Source: an uncultured Pelagibacteraceae bacterium (GTDB taxonomy: Bacteria; Pseudomonadota; Alphaproteobacteria; Pelagibacterales; Pelagibacteraceae). Taken from it: a DNA stretch of 42,145 nt. Position 1 is the stretch's first letter. Every line of letters starts with the position of its first letter. The notes beneath the pieces were generated by a model, which made no database searches, had not been told where the DNA came from, and was given only the letters and a program-made list of their open reading frames with translations. This document shows positions 1-8,472 of the stretch, piece after piece. The stretch is taken from the NCBI GenBank assembly GCA_902557385.1, contig CACDZF010000003.1, forward strand, positions 66,751 to 108,895, in the 5' to 3' direction. The position numbers and the translations under genes were made by a program.

Positions 1-199
1 ATTTATTAGATCTTCTTGCAGTTTTTTTTCTTTTAATACTCTTTGAGCTTCAATTCTATTTTGCCAAAAATCTGTTTTTACTATCTTTTTATTATTTTCG
101 TCTAGTATTTGTCTAATTTTATTATTCTCAAAGATACTCCTTAATTCTTTGAGAAATTTTTAAGATATCATTTTTATAATTTAAAAATTCATTTTCCAT
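1..199 (-). CDS. prfB: Peptide chain release factor 2, N-terminal part (runs off the left edge)
   Basis: RF2 ends translation at UGA and UAA codons. Reading minus from the ATG at 199-197, the zero frame gives 23 codons and stops at an in-frame TGA (130-128). A +1 shift at CTT-T continues open to base 1 as ENNKIRQILDEN..., including TDFWQNRIEAQ, which matches the RF2 N-terminal pattern D-F-W-x-(D/N)-x-x-x-A. The start overlaps the mrcA stop by one base (TAATG), so the two genes are probably co-translated. The GGQ and SPF domains lie outside the window. The family assignment rests on the frameshift site plus the DFW motif and is strong. The coding region is not a pseudogene: the break is the normal autoregulatory frameshift of this family. 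Confidence 0.9.
128..142 (-). promoter_or_regulatory. prfB programmed +1 ribosomal frameshift site
   Basis: On the minus strand the bases read AAGGAG TAT CTT TGA: an internal Shine-Dalgarno-like AAGGAG (142-137), a three-base spacer, the slippery CTT (133-131) and an in-frame TGA (130-128). The E. coli prfB signal is AGGGGG TAT CTT TGA C, with the same spacing. In the known mechanism low RF2 makes the ribosome pause at UGA and tRNA-Leu slips from CUU to UUU, so RF2 controls its own synthesis. One difference is the base after TGA, which is G here and C in E. coli. Confidence 0.9.
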
Positions 200-2535
200 T
201 AATAGAATCTTAATATATTATTGTTTCTAAATCTATTGTTAATATCGTTATTTTCTATATTTAATGAAGATGTTTCGTTTTTTTTAAATACTTCCACGAT
301 AGTTTTTTTTGATGCAAAGCTAGATTTTTTTCCACTTGAGGGATCAACAACCATCATAATAATATTATCAGCTACTTTAAAAGGTCTGGCATCTTTTTTT
401 TTAATAGCTTTTTTAACAAATTCTTTAAAAATTGGCATTGCAGTTTTTGCTCCTGTTTCGTGCTTTCCTAAAGACTTTGGTTCGTCCATACCAACATAAA
501 CACCAACTACTATTTTAGATGTAAAACCAATAAACCACGTGTCGGTATTTTTATTTGTTGTTCCTGTTTTTCCAGCAATATCTAAATTTAGATCTCTTAA
601 TCTTTTGCCTGTTCCTCTTTTTATAACTCCCTCTAACATCGATGTCATTTGATATGCACTTTCTGGTGAAAAAATTTGATTAAAATTATCCAAAATTTTT
701 GGGACTTTGCTGCTATCAAAAGTTATTTGCTCGCAATCATCACAAGTTCTTTGTTCAGAATTATAAATCGTAACTCCTTCACTGTCTTGAATTCTATCAA
801 TCATAATTGGTTTAACTAATTTTCCTCCATTAACAAATGAACAATATGCTGTGGTTAATTTCATAAGAGTTGTTTCTGTAGAGCCTAATGAAATTGATAA
901 AAGTTCGTCAGGATCTTCATAAATTCCTAATTTTTTTGAAAAATTAACAATTTTTTTCACTCCTAAGTCTTGAGCCACTCTAACAGTCATTAAGTTTCTA
1001 GATTTTTCCAAACCTGTCCTTAAAGTTGATGGGCCATAAAATTTTTTTCCATAATTTTCCGGTTTCCACATTTTTAAGTCTGAACCTTGCTCCAAAACTA
1101 AAGGGGCATCTAGAACCAATGTTGAGGGAGAATAATTATTTTCTAGAGCTAAAGCATAAATAAAAGGTTTAAAAGCAGATCCAGGCTGCCTTAAAGCTTG
1201 TGTTGCTCTATTGAATTCGCTTTTTTTAAAACTAAAGCCGCCACTTAAAGCGAGCACTCTACCTGTAAAAGGATCCATTACTACAATTGAACCATTTACC
1301 TTTGGTAGTTGTTTTAATTCATAAAAACTATTATCAGATTTCTTAACATAAACCACATCGCCTATATTAAATGCATCAGTTTCTTTTTTAGTCCAGGATA
1401 AACCCTCGTATTTTATTTTACCTTTTTTTTTATCAATTGTTTCTATGTCTAATGAAAATTGATTAATTTTTTTAATAATGGCAATTTTCCAATCAAGAGA
1501 ATTTTCTAAAAAATATTTTTCTAAATTTTTATTCCAACTATCTGAAATTTTTTTATTAATTATTGGTCCTCTCCACCCTCTTCTTTGATCGTATTCAATT
1601 AATCCTTTTCTTAAAGAATTAGTGGCAATATCTTGTAAATTTAAATTTAGTGGGGTCTTTATATTAAATCCTTGTTTATAAACTTTTTCAAAGCCAAATT
1701 TATTAACGATATCTTTTCTAATATCCTCTACATAGTATCGTGTGTCTTCTAAATAAATCTTTTTTCTTTTTTTCAGTAATATTTCTTTTTTCTGATACTT
1801 TTTATAATCTTCTTTGGTAATATAATTATTATCCAATAAGTTTTTTAAAACTAAATTTCTTCTAAATTTTGCTAATTTAATATTTTTATAAGGATTATAT
1901 TTGCTGGGAGCTTTAGGCAAAGCTGCAAGAAGAGCTGACTCTTCATATTCCAATTCATTTATTGACTTGTCAAAATATTTTAGACTTGCTGAAGCTATTC
2001 CATATGTTCCTTCGCCTAAATAAATTTGATTTAAATATAATTCTAAAATTCTTTCTTTGCTTAATGCCCTTTCAATTCTAAATGCAAGAATGGCTTCTTT
2101 TAATTTCCTATTTAGGCTTACTTCATTTGTAAGTAAAAAATTTTTCGCAACTTGTTGGGTTATAGTGGAAGCGCCCTCTAGTCTTTTAGAATAAATAACA
2201 TTAAATATGTTATTTATTATTGCTCTTAAGACTCCTTTTGCATCAACTCCAGGGTGTGTAAAAAAATTTTTATCCTCTGCAGATAAAAAAGAGTTTATTA
2301 TCTTTGTTGGTATAGCCTCATATGGAATGAATATTCTTTTCTCAGATGAAAAATCGCTCACAAGCTGTCCTTCCCCCGAGTAAACTTTGCTTGAAACTGG
2401 TGGTTTGTAATTTTTTAAAAACTTATAATCAGGTAAATTGTTTGAAAATACCCATAAAATAGCGAGTATGCATATTACCCCAAACAAAAACCCACTCGAA
2501 ATTAGTATTAATATTTTTTTAACAAATTGACTCAT
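199..2535 (-). CDS. mrcA: Penicillin-binding protein 1A, bifunctional glycosyltransferase/transpeptidase
   Basis: Class A PBP that polymerises lipid II glycan strands and cross-links peptides on the periplasmic face of the inner membrane. It has one N-terminal membrane anchor (residues about 7-30). The GT51 domain follows, with SAEDKNFFTHPGVD (catalytic Glu87), GASTITQQVAKN (121-132) and RKLKEAILAFRIE. After a linker/OB region the transpeptidase domain shows SAFK (Ser453/Lys456), SRN (512-514) and KTGTT (656-660). A CDDC cysteine pair sits at 598-601. At 778 residues it is somewhat shorter than E. coli PBP1A (850) but all catalytic motifs are intact. The ATG at 2535 is the only sensible start. 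It is divergent from rne and is followed by prfB with a one-base overlap. Confidence 0.96.
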   Translation of the reverse strand: MSQFVKKILILISSGFLFGVICILAILWVFSNNLPDYKFLKNYKPPVSSKVYSGEGQLVSDFSSEKRIFIPYEAIPTKIINSFLSAEDKNFFTHPGVDAKGVLRAIINNIFNVIYSKRLEGASTITQQVAKNFLLTNEVSLNRKLKEAILAFRIERALSKERILELYLNQIYLGEGTYGIASASLKYFDKSINELEYEESALLAALPKAPSKYNPYKNIKLAKFRRNLVLKNLLDNNYITKEDYKKYQKKEILLKKRKKIYLEDTRYYVEDIRKDIVNKFGFEKVYKQGFNIKTPLNLNLQDIATNSLRKGLIEYDQRRGWRGPIINKKISDSWNKNLEKYFLENSLDWKIAIIKKINQFSLDIETIDKKKGKIKYEGLSWTKKETDAFNIGDVVYVKKSDNSFYELKQLPKVNGSIVVMDPFTGRVLALSGGFSFKKSEFNRATQALRQPGSAFKPFIYALALENNYSPSTLVLDAPLVLEQGSDLKMWKPENYGKKFYGPSTLRTGLEKSRNLMTVRVAQDLGVKKIVNFSKKLGIYEDPDELLSISLGSTETTLMKLTTAYCSFVNGGKLVKPIMIDRIQDSEGVTIYNSEQRTCDDCEQITFDSSKVPKILDNFNQIFSPESAYQMTSMLEGVIKRGTGKRLRDLNLDIAGKTGTTNKNTDTWFIGFTSKIVVGVYVGMDEPKSLGKHETGAKTAMPIFKEFVKKAIKKKDARPFKVADNIIMMVVDPSSGKKSSFASKKTIVEVFKKNETSSLNIENNDINNRFRNNNILRFY

Positions 2536-2637
2536 TTTTGTATTATTTAATATACGAATTTGTTAAAGATATGGCACAAAAATTAATACAAAATTTATAT
2601 AACTAAATAAATAAATGAAACAAATAATCAAAATTTT
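2536..2637. promoter_or_regulatory. Divergent promoter region between mrcA and rne
   Basis: This 102-base gap must hold the promoters of both genes. On the plus strand a possible rne promoter is TTGTTA (2560-2565), a 17-base spacer and TTAATA (2583-2588). That would leave a leader of roughly 45 bases before the ATG at 2638. The region is so AT-rich that hexamer matches are weak evidence. No clear hairpin is seen. E. coli RNase E autoregulates through its 5' leader, but I cannot recognise any such structure here. Confidence 0.35.
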
Positions 2638-4416
2638 ATGGAAAAGAATTTATATATTGATGCATCGCATCCAAATGAAACTCGAGTTGTACTTAAATCA
2701 AACGGACATATTGAAGATTACGAATACGAAGGTATAAAAAATAATCTAATCAAAAACAATATCTACTTGGGTAAAGTAAGCAGAGTTGAGCCTTCTCTGC
2801 AAGCTGCTTTTATAGATTTTGGTCGAGACAGACATGGTTTTCTCTCTTTCAATGATATTCAATCTGATTATTATCAAATTCCACAAAGCGATTTACAAAA
2901 AATAAAAGAAGAAGAAGAAAAAGACAGAGAAAAACTTCAAATTGAAAGTCAAAAATTAGAAGAAAAAAATTTAAGTGAAGGAAATCTTGAAATAACTGAC
3001 CCTGTAGAAAAAAAACCTGAAACTTTAAATAATAATGAAGAACAAGTAAAAAATGAAAAAAAATATCGTCCAAAAAGATATAAAATTCAAGAAGTTATAA
3101 AACCAAATCAAGTTATACTTGTTCAAGTTTTAAAAGATGAAAGAGGTCTTAAAGGGGCAGCTCTAACAACTTTTATATCCATTGCTGGAAAATACATTGT
3201 TTTGATGCCTAACACTCCAAAAGGAGGTGGAATTTCAAGAAAAATTTTTAATCCAAATGATAGAAAAAAAATAAGAAGCATTTTAAATGAAATTAAAATC
3301 CCAAATGAAATGGGTTTAATTGTTCGTACTGCGGGATCAAACAAAACTAAAAATGAAATCGATCACGACCTTCAAAATTTAATTAATGTTTGGAATTCAA
3401 TTAAAGAAACTGCAATAAATTCTATTGCACCGACATTAATCCATCAAGAAAGTGAGATTATTAAAAGAACATTAAGAGATATGTATGATGAAGATACAAA
3501 AAATATAATCGTAGAAGGCAACGAAGGTTACAAAAAAGCTCAAGGCTTTATGAAAATGATAATGCCAAGTCACGTAAAAAAAATAAAAAAATACAGAGAT
3601 AAAATACCTCTCTTTTATAAAGAAAATATAGAGTCAAAATTAAATGAGATTTTTGATACGCAAGTAAAATTAAACTCCGGAGGCTATTTAGTAATAAATC
3701 CAACTGAAGCTTTAGTTTCAATAGATGTCAATTCTGGAAAATCTATAAAACAAAGAAACGTGGAAAGCACTGCCTTAGATACTAACCTTGAGGCTGCAGA
3801 CGAAATTTCTAGACAAATCAAAATTAGAGATCTTTCAGGCCTCATTATCATTGATTTTATTGACATGCTTAGTTATTCGAACAGAAGATTGGTTGAAAAA
3901 AGACTTAAAGAAAAATGTAGATCCGATAGAGCCAGAATTCAAATAGGTAGAATAAGTAACTTTGGCTTACTTGAAATGTCAAGACAAAGACTAAGAGAAA
4001 GTTCAGTAAAATGGGAAGTTTCATTAACTAATGAATCATTTGCTTTTAAAGTTTTAAAATTAATTGAAATTAAATCAATTTCAAATAAAGCCAAATTTGT
4101 TGAGCTTAAAGTTTGTGAAAAAGTTTCAAATTTTATGAAAGAAAATTTTATTGAAGATTTAACTTATTTCGAAAAAAAAAATAAGATAAAAATTAAAATA
4201 ATAGCTGAAAATTCATTAATAATTCCAGAATATATTATTGATCTTCAAAACAAATCCAAAAAAACTTTAGAAAAAATAGAAAATTTTTCACAACTTAAAA
4301 AAATTAACGAAATTAATACTGGCAATAGTATGGAAGTTAAAAAAATTCCAAGAAAAAATTCATTTAAAAAGAAAAAATTTTTTAGAAAAAAGTTTTATAA
4401 AAAGAAACTTAAATAA
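2638..4416 (+). CDS. rne: Ribonuclease E/G, short form lacking the Zn-link and degradosome scaffold
   Basis: Endoribonuclease for mRNA turnover and rRNA/tRNA processing. The S1 domain spans about residues 36-170 ([20 protein letters not shown]...), interrupted by a charged insert at 86-146. The DNase-I-like catalytic core has both metal-binding aspartates, IDVNSG (Asp363) and IIIDFIDM (Asp406), spaced 43 residues apart as in E. coli (303/346). [15 protein letters not shown] follows at 442-456, where the family normally continues into a CPxC zinc-link. Here no cysteine pair is present and the chain goes straight to [13 protein letters not shown]. The protein ends in a basic tail ([20 protein letters not shown]) at 592 residues, with no long scaffold domain. 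It overlaps thiG convergently by 8 bases. Confidence 0.94.
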   Translation: MEKNLYIDASHPNETRVVLKSNGHIEDYEYEGIKNNLIKNNIYLGKVSRVEPSLQAAFIDFGRDRHGFLSFNDIQSDYYQIPQSDLQKIKEEEEKDREKLQIESQKLEEKNLSEGNLEITDPVEKKPETLNNNEEQVKNEKKYRPKRYKIQEVIKPNQVILVQVLKDERGLKGAALTTFISIAGKYIVLMPNTPKGGGISRKIFNPNDRKKIRSILNEIKIPNEMGLIVRTAGSNKTKNEIDHDLQNLINVWNSIKETAINSIAPTLIHQESEIIKRTLRDMYDEDTKNIIVEGNEGYKKAQGFMKMIMPSHVKKIKKYRDKIPLFYKENIESKLNEIFDTQVKLNSGGYLVINPTEALVSIDVNSGKSIKQRNVESTALDTNLEAADEISRQIKIRDLSGLIIIDFIDMLSYSNRRLVEKRLKEKCRSDRARIQIGRISNFGLLEMSRQRLRESSVKWEVSLTNESFAFKVLKLIEIKSISNKAKFVELKVCEKVSNFMKENFIEDLTYFEKKNKIKIKIIAENSLIIPEYIIDLQNKSKKTLEKIENFSQLKKINEINTGNSMEVKKIPRKNSFKKKKFFRKKFYKKKLK

Positions 4417-5182
4417 TTCCTTTTTTTGGGGAAGATGGTTTTCCGAATAAAGATTTTTCAATTCTTCCTGAAAGGTAAGATTGTCTTCCTGCAATAACCG
4501 AATTTTTAAAAGCTAAAGCCATTTGCATGGGATTATTTGCTCTTGCAATTGCAGTATTAACTAAAACTCCATCACATCCTAACTCCATAGCAATTGAGGC
4601 ATCTGAAGCCTGTCCAAGGCCAGCATCAATAATAACTGGTAACTTAGTTTGACTTCTAATTATCTGAATATTAATTTTATTTTGAATACCCAGGCCTGAT
4701 CCAATTGGTGCGGCTAGTGGCATAATCGCACTTGCGCCGACATCTTCCAATTTTTTTGCCATAAGTGGGTCATCTGTACAATACACCATTACTTTAAAAC
4801 CTTCTTCAGTTAGGATTTTTGTTGATTTTAATGTTTCAATCATATCAGGATATAATGTTTTTTTATCACCCAAAACTTCAAGTTTTACTAATTTCCATCC
4901 ACCAATTTCTCTAGCGAGCCTCAAAGTTCTAAGTGCGTCTTTAGAATTAAAACATCCTGCTGTATTAGGTAAGTATGTAATTTTTTTTGGGTCTAGATAA
5001 TCCATTAATAGTGGTTTTTTTTTATCAGTAATATTTACTCTCCTTACAGCAACTGTAACAATTTCTGCCCCTGAGAGCTTAACCGCTTTTGCGCATTCCG
5101 ACATATTTTTATATTTACCAGTCCCTACTATCAATCTCGAATTAAACTTTTTATTAGCAATTATTAACTGATCTTTTTTCAA
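4409..5182 (-). CDS. thiG: Thiazole synthase
   Basis: Forms the thiazole phosphate of thiamine from deoxyxylulose 5-phosphate, dehydroglycine and the sulfur carried on ThiS thiocarboxylate. The 257-residue TIM-barrel protein shows the family signature throughout: RLIVGTGKY near the N-terminus, [11 protein letters not shown] with the predicted Schiff-base lysine Lys100 and Glu102, MVYCTDDP (132-139), [12 protein letters not shown] (155-166) and [12 protein letters not shown] (Asp186). The thiS stop lies two bases upstream, so thiS-thiG form one minus-strand unit. Its 3' end overlaps the end of rne. No thiC, thiO or thiE is nearby. SAR11 bacteria are known to lack thiC and to need the pyrimidine precursor, so making only the thiazole half here would fit. 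Confidence 0.95.
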   Translation of the reverse strand: MKKDQLIIANKKFNSRLIVGTGKYKNMSECAKAVKLSGAEIVTVAVRRVNITDKKKPLLMDYLDPKKITYLPNTAGCFNSKDALRTLRLAREIGGWKLVKLEVLGDKKTLYPDMIETLKSTKILTEEGFKVMVYCTDDPLMAKKLEDVGASAIMPLAAPIGSGLGIQNKINIQIIRSQTKLPVIIDAGLGQASDASIAMELGCDGVLVNTAIARANNPMQMALAFKNSVIAGRQSYLSGRIEKSLFGKPSSPKKGII

Positions 5183-5184
5183 TT

Positions 5185-5403
5185 TTATCCTCCACCTATA
5201 AAATGAACTATTTCAATTTTATCGTTTTTTTTTAATTTAATTTTTTTTAAGAGGTTTTTATCAACTATTTCTTGATTTAATTCAATTGCAACCTTTTTTA
5301 AAGGAACTTTAATTTTTTTTAAATAGCTATATAAAGTAACATTATCTTGAATTGTTGATAATTTGCCATTTATTTTGATTTTTATTTTTTTTATATTTTT
5401 CAT
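5185..5403 (-). CDS. thiS: Sulfur carrier protein ThiS
   Basis: Small ubiquitin-like protein that carries sulfur as a C-terminal thiocarboxylate to ThiG. It has 72 residues, begins [14 protein letters not shown] and ends IVHFIGGG, with the required terminal Gly-Gly. The usual ThiS is 65-70 residues, so the ATG at 5403 fits. It is immediately upstream of thiG. Only 16 bases separate its start from the divergent aroQ start, so its promoter must overlap aroQ coding sequence or these few bases. Confidence 0.93.
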   Translation of the reverse strand: MKNIKKIKIKINGKLSTIQDNVTLYSYLKKIKVPLKKVAIELNQEIVDKNLLKKIKLKKNDKIEIVHFIGGG

Positions 5404-5419
5404 AATATATAATTAACAG

Positions 5420-5860
5420 ATGAGTTATAATATTTTAATAATTAATGGACCAAATCTTAATCTATTAGGTGAAAGAGAACAATCACAATATGGCTCCATC
5501 ACTTTTGAAGAGTTAAAGAAAAATTGTTTAAAAAAATCAAAAGAATTAAATATTAATCTTAATTTTACTCAATCAAATGTTGAGGGGGAAATTGTAAATC
5601 TCATACAAGAAGCAAGAAATAATTGTGATGGAATAATAATTAATGCTGCAGGATTTACTCATACTTCAGTCGCTATAAGAGATGCGTTAAATATATTTAA
5701 AAAACCAATCATTGAGCTTCATATTTCTAATATTTATAAAAGAGAAGAATTTAGACAAAAATCTCTAATAAGTGACGTCGTAACTGGTGGGATATTTGGA
5801 ATTGGTGCAGACGGTTATATTTTAGCCATAATTGCAATGCAAAAGATGATTAAAAAATGA
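5420..5860 (+). CDS. aroQ: Type II 3-dehydroquinate dehydratase
   Basis: Third step of the shikimate pathway: trans-dehydration of 3-dehydroquinate to 3-dehydroshikimate. The 146-residue length matches the dodecameric type II family. Visible motifs are INGPNLNLLGERE (8-20, with Arg19), catalytic Tyr24 in QYGS, INAAGFTHTSVAIRDAL (74-90, with Asn75 and catalytic His81), ELHISN (His101) and Arg112. It is the first gene of aroQ-accB-accC, a common proteobacterial order. Its stop overlaps the accB start (ATGA). Confidence 0.96.
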   Translation: MSYNILIINGPNLNLLGEREQSQYGSITFEELKKNCLKKSKELNINLNFTQSNVEGEIVNLIQEARNNCDGIIINAAGFTHTSVAIRDALNIFKKPIIELHISNIYKREEFRQKSLISDVVTGGIFGIGADGYILAIIAMQKMIKK

Positions 5861-6291
5861 AAATAGATAAAAAATTAATTAAAGAATTAACAGATTATTT
5901 AAATGAATTTAATTTAACTGAACTTGAGTATGGAAATAATGATCTTAAGATTAAAGTTTCTAAATCAATTTCAACCAATTCATATCAAAATATAGATAAA
6001 AAAAACTCTCCTAAGAATATAACCGAAGATATAAATAAATCTGGAGAAGTATCAACTGGTAAACAAATTACCTCGCCAATTATTGGTACAGCATATCTTG
6101 CACCAGAACCTGGAGCAAAAAAATTTGTTGAAGTTGGAAAAAAAATAAAAAAAGGAGATACAATTATGATCGTTGAAGCGATGAAAACAATGAATCATGT
6201 GCCAGCTACCTCTGATGGAACAGTAAAGGAAATATGTGTTCAGGATGGATCTCCTGTTGAATTTGGACAGACTCTTGTGATTCTAAATTAA
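5857..6291 (+). CDS. accB: Biotin carboxyl carrier protein of acetyl-CoA carboxylase
   Basis: Carries biotin between biotin carboxylase (AccC) and the carboxyltransferase in the first committed step of fatty-acid synthesis. It has 144 residues: an N-terminal helical region, a polar linker (about 40-70) and a biotinyl/lipoyl domain (about 70-144). The biotinylation site reads EAMKTMN with Lys110, a variant of the usual EAMKMMN. The family thumb loop is present around YLAPEPGAKKFVEVG. It starts inside the aroQ stop (ATGA) and its stop shares one base with the accC start (TAATG), so AccB and AccC are probably co-translated. Confidence 0.96.
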   Translation: MKIDKKLIKELTDYLNEFNLTELEYGNNDLKIKVSKSISTNSYQNIDKKNSPKNITEDINKSGEVSTGKQITSPIIGTAYLAPEPGAKKFVEVGKKIKKGDTIMIVEAMKTMNHVPATSDGTVKEICVQDGSPVEFGQTLVILN

Positions 6292-7628
6292 TGTTTAAAA
6301 AAATATTAATTGCAAACCGTGGAGAAATTGCCGTTAGGATTATTAGAGCATGCAAAGAATGGGGAATACAAACTGTTGCCGTCCATTCTGATGTCGATAA
6401 AGACTCAATGCATGTCAGATTGTCAGATGAAAGTGTCTGTATAGGATCGCATCAGCCGACAAACAGTTATTTAAATATACCAGCTTTGATGTCAGCAATT
6501 GAGCTTACTGGTGCTGAAGCAGTACATCCTGGATATGGGTTTCTGTCCGAAAATTCAAACTTTGCAAAGATTTTGGAGGAAAATAATATAAAATTTATTG
6601 GTCCATCTTCAAAACTTATAAAAATGATGGGAGATAAAATTCAAGCTAAAAAAATTGCTAAAGAAAATGGTCTGCCGGTAATTGAAGGTTCGGAGGGTGG
6701 CATTTCAGATATTAAAGAAGCAAAAGAAATTTCTAAAAAGATTGGATTTCCAGTATTAATTAAAGCAGCAGGTGGAGGTGGTGGAAAAGGAATGAAAATA
6801 GTGTTTGAAGAAAATAAATTTGAAGAATTATTTTTATCTGCAAAATCTGAAGCAAAAAAGTTTTTTGCTAATGATGAGGTATATATTGAAAAATTTTTTC
6901 AAAACCCTAGACACATCGAAGTCCAAATTTTATCTGGTAAGAATAGAACTGTACATCTCTATGAAAGAGATTGTTCGGTGCAAAGAAGACACCAAAAACT
7001 CATTGAAGAGACACCTAGCCCAATATTAAGTGAAGATGTAAGAAAAGATTTGCTTGAAAAAACTGTTAATATGGTCGGTAAAATTGGATATGAAGGTGCA
7101 GGCACTGTTGAATATATTTATGAAGATAAAAAATTTTATTTTTTAGAAATGAATACACGAGTTCAAGTCGAACATCCAGTAACGGAAATGGTTACAGGTA
7201 TTGATATTATAAAAGAACAAATTTGGATTGCTTTTACTGGAAATACTGCCCTTGAACAAAATGATATTAAACCAAGGGGACATGCAATTGAGTGCAGAAT
7301 TAATGCCGAAGATCCTAGCAAAAATTTTCAACCATCACCTGGACTCATTGGAATGTGTCATCAACCGTCTGGGTTTAGAACTAGAGTAGATGGATCAATT
7401 TACCAAGGATACAAAGTAACCCCATATTATGACAGCATGATATGTAAGCTTATATGTCATGGAAGAAATAGACAAGAAGCAATTCAAAGAATGATTAGAT
7501 CGTTAGATGAGTTTGTAATTGAAGGGATTATAACAACAATACCCCTACATAAAAAATTATTAACAAATAAAAAATTTGTAAATTCTGATTTTAATGTTAG
7601 TTGGCTGGATAACGAAAAAATTCTTTAA
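6291..7628 (+). CDS. accC: Biotin carboxylase subunit of acetyl-CoA carboxylase
   Basis: ATP- and bicarbonate-dependent carboxylation of biotin on AccB. ATP-grasp enzyme of 445 residues, essentially the E. coli length (449). It starts MFKKILIANRGEIAVRIIRA, then has VHPGYGFLSEN (79-89), the ATP-binding Lys116 and Lys159, the glycine loop AGGGGGKGM (160-168), and EMNTRVQVEHPVTE (286-299) with the catalytic Glu and Arg. It is translationally coupled to accB. Its stop overlaps the end of the convergent DUF2155 gene by 4 bases. Confidence 0.97.
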   Translation: MFKKILIANRGEIAVRIIRACKEWGIQTVAVHSDVDKDSMHVRLSDESVCIGSHQPTNSYLNIPALMSAIELTGAEAVHPGYGFLSENSNFAKILEENNIKFIGPSSKLIKMMGDKIQAKKIAKENGLPVIEGSEGGISDIKEAKEISKKIGFPVLIKAAGGGGGKGMKIVFEENKFEELFLSAKSEAKKFFANDEVYIEKFFQNPRHIEVQILSGKNRTVHLYERDCSVQRRHQKLIEETPSPILSEDVRKDLLEKTVNMVGKIGYEGAGTVEYIYEDKKFYFLEMNTRVQVEHPVTEMVTGIDIIKEQIWIAFTGNTALEQNDIKPRGHAIECRINAEDPSKNFQPSPGLIGMCHQPSGFRTRVDGSIYQGYKVTPYYDSMICKLICHGRNRQEAIQRMIRSLDEFVIEGIITTIPLHKKLLTNKKFVNSDFNVSWLDNEKIL

Positions 7629-8041
7629 TAACAATTAATTAGCCAAATATCGTAAACTGGATGATCAAATGGATTAATTGTAGGACTTGAAGAAAAGGTC
7701 CAACCATTAAAAACAAAAACTTCATCTTTCTCTTTATTTTTTAAATCTTTTACTTGGAGATAAGCTGTAATCTCTGGGGTATCATCAAATTTTGAGTTTC
7801 TACATCTAAGCGGTTTGATTATAAGATTTTTAAATTTTACTTCATTTCCAATTCTAATTTTTAGAAGACTGTTTTTTGAGCTTACTTTGTCCAGTATTTT
7901 TATTTCAATGAAATTTCCCTCTAAAAATTTTGAACCTTCTTGAGAATTTAAAATAGAAATATTTATTGAAAAAAATAAAATTATAAAAAAAAATAAAAAA
8001 TTATTTTTTCCAACTTTTATATTTTTTGTTTTTTTTTTCAT
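7625..8041 (-). CDS. DUF2155 family secreted protein
   Basis: Alphaproteobacterial DUF2155 protein of unknown biochemical role. A longer upstream frame exists, but it would lie inside the NDUFA12 gene. The ATG at 8041-8039 gives 138 residues beginning MKKKTKNIKVGK, followed by a hydrophobic segment (FLFFFIILFFSINISIL) that looks like a signal peptide. The mature part shows the family pattern: a KILDKVSS start, LIIKPLRCRN, TPEITAYLQV, VFNGWTFSSSP, and HPVYDIWLINC at the end. Two conserved cysteines could form a disulfide. It overlaps the 3' end of the upstream NDUFA12 gene by 41 bases. This pairing is common in alphaproteobacteria, suggesting a link to complex I or the envelope, but that is inference. 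Confidence 0.85.
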   Translation of the reverse strand: MKKKTKNIKVGKNNFLFFFIILFFSINISILNSQEGSKFLEGNFIEIKILDKVSSKNSLLKIRIGNEVKFKNLIIKPLRCRNSKFDDTPEITAYLQVKDLKNKEKDEVFVFNGWTFSSSPTINPFDHPVYDIWLINCY

Positions 8042-8360
8042 TATATTTATTTGGGTGATAAGAATTATCTGTTCCTGTCTGGTTTGGTTGATGAGGCTTT
8101 TGCCAGTCATACTTCTGAAATTCATGCACATTTTCAATTTTATTCTTAGTAAAATGAATCCAAGAAAACCATTCGTTAGGTATTTTTGAAGCATCTATTT
8201 CATCTTTATAAATAACCCATCTATTGCCTGATTTATTTTGATAGTATTTATTTCCAAAAGAGTCTTTTCCAACGAATTTTCCAAAAAAAATAGTTTTGAG
8301 ACGTGTCCCAATGGTAGCTTGATTCCACCATACAAAAATTTGTTTAGCAAATGTCAACAT
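8001..8360 (-). CDS. Complex I accessory subunit, NDUFA12 (B17.2) family
   Basis: Supernumerary subunit of NADH:ubiquinone oxidoreductase, shared by mitochondria and alphaproteobacteria such as Paracoccus. It has 119 residues. The family signature is clear: FVWWNQATIGTRLKTIFFGK near the N-terminus, FVGKDSFGNKYYQ, RWVIYKDEIDASKIPNEW and FSWIHF, then a proline- and lysine-rich C-terminal tail. No membrane segment is predicted, fitting a peripheral matrix-arm subunit. It heads a two-gene unit with DUF2155 and is divergent from the NrdJ-C-like gene across 112 bases. Confidence 0.92.
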   Translation of the reverse strand: MLTFAKQIFVWWNQATIGTRLKTIFFGKFVGKDSFGNKYYQNKSGNRWVIYKDEIDASKIPNEWFSWIHFTKNKIENVHEFQKYDWQKPHQPNQTGTDNSYHPNKYNEKKNKKYKSWKK

Positions 8361-8472
8361 GTTTTTTTATAATTATTTCAATTCAAAATTGTATATAATA
8401 AATTAGACTAAAATAATTATTTGTATATAAAATATTGTTTTAAGATTCAAAAAAAAAATTTAAAGGACAATA
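8361..8472. promoter_or_regulatory. Divergent intergenic region with a strong ribosome-binding site
   Basis: This 112-base, almost purely A/T gap separates NDUFA12 (minus) from the NrdJ-C-like gene (plus). TATAAT occurs at 8394-8399 and TATAAA at 8426-8431 on the plus strand, but neither has a convincing -35 partner. A good Shine-Dalgarno, AAAGGA (8462-8467), lies five bases before the ATG at 8473. Such a clear site is uncommon in this window, where most genes start within or next to the previous stop. Confidence 0.4.

Noticed and set aside
2571..2606. A 12-codon ATG frame (MAQKLIQNLYN) in the mrcA-rne gap
   Set aside because: Too short, no recognisable RBS, and short open frames are expected in A/T-rich spacer.
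4417..4432. T run just after rne as an intrinsic terminator
   Set aside because: No GC-rich stem precedes it, and the bases are coding for the C-terminus of thiG on the other strand.
8042..8194. Upstream extension of the DUF2155 protein by 51 residues
   Set aside because: It would overlap the NDUFA12 coding region and precede the clear signal peptide that begins at 8041.
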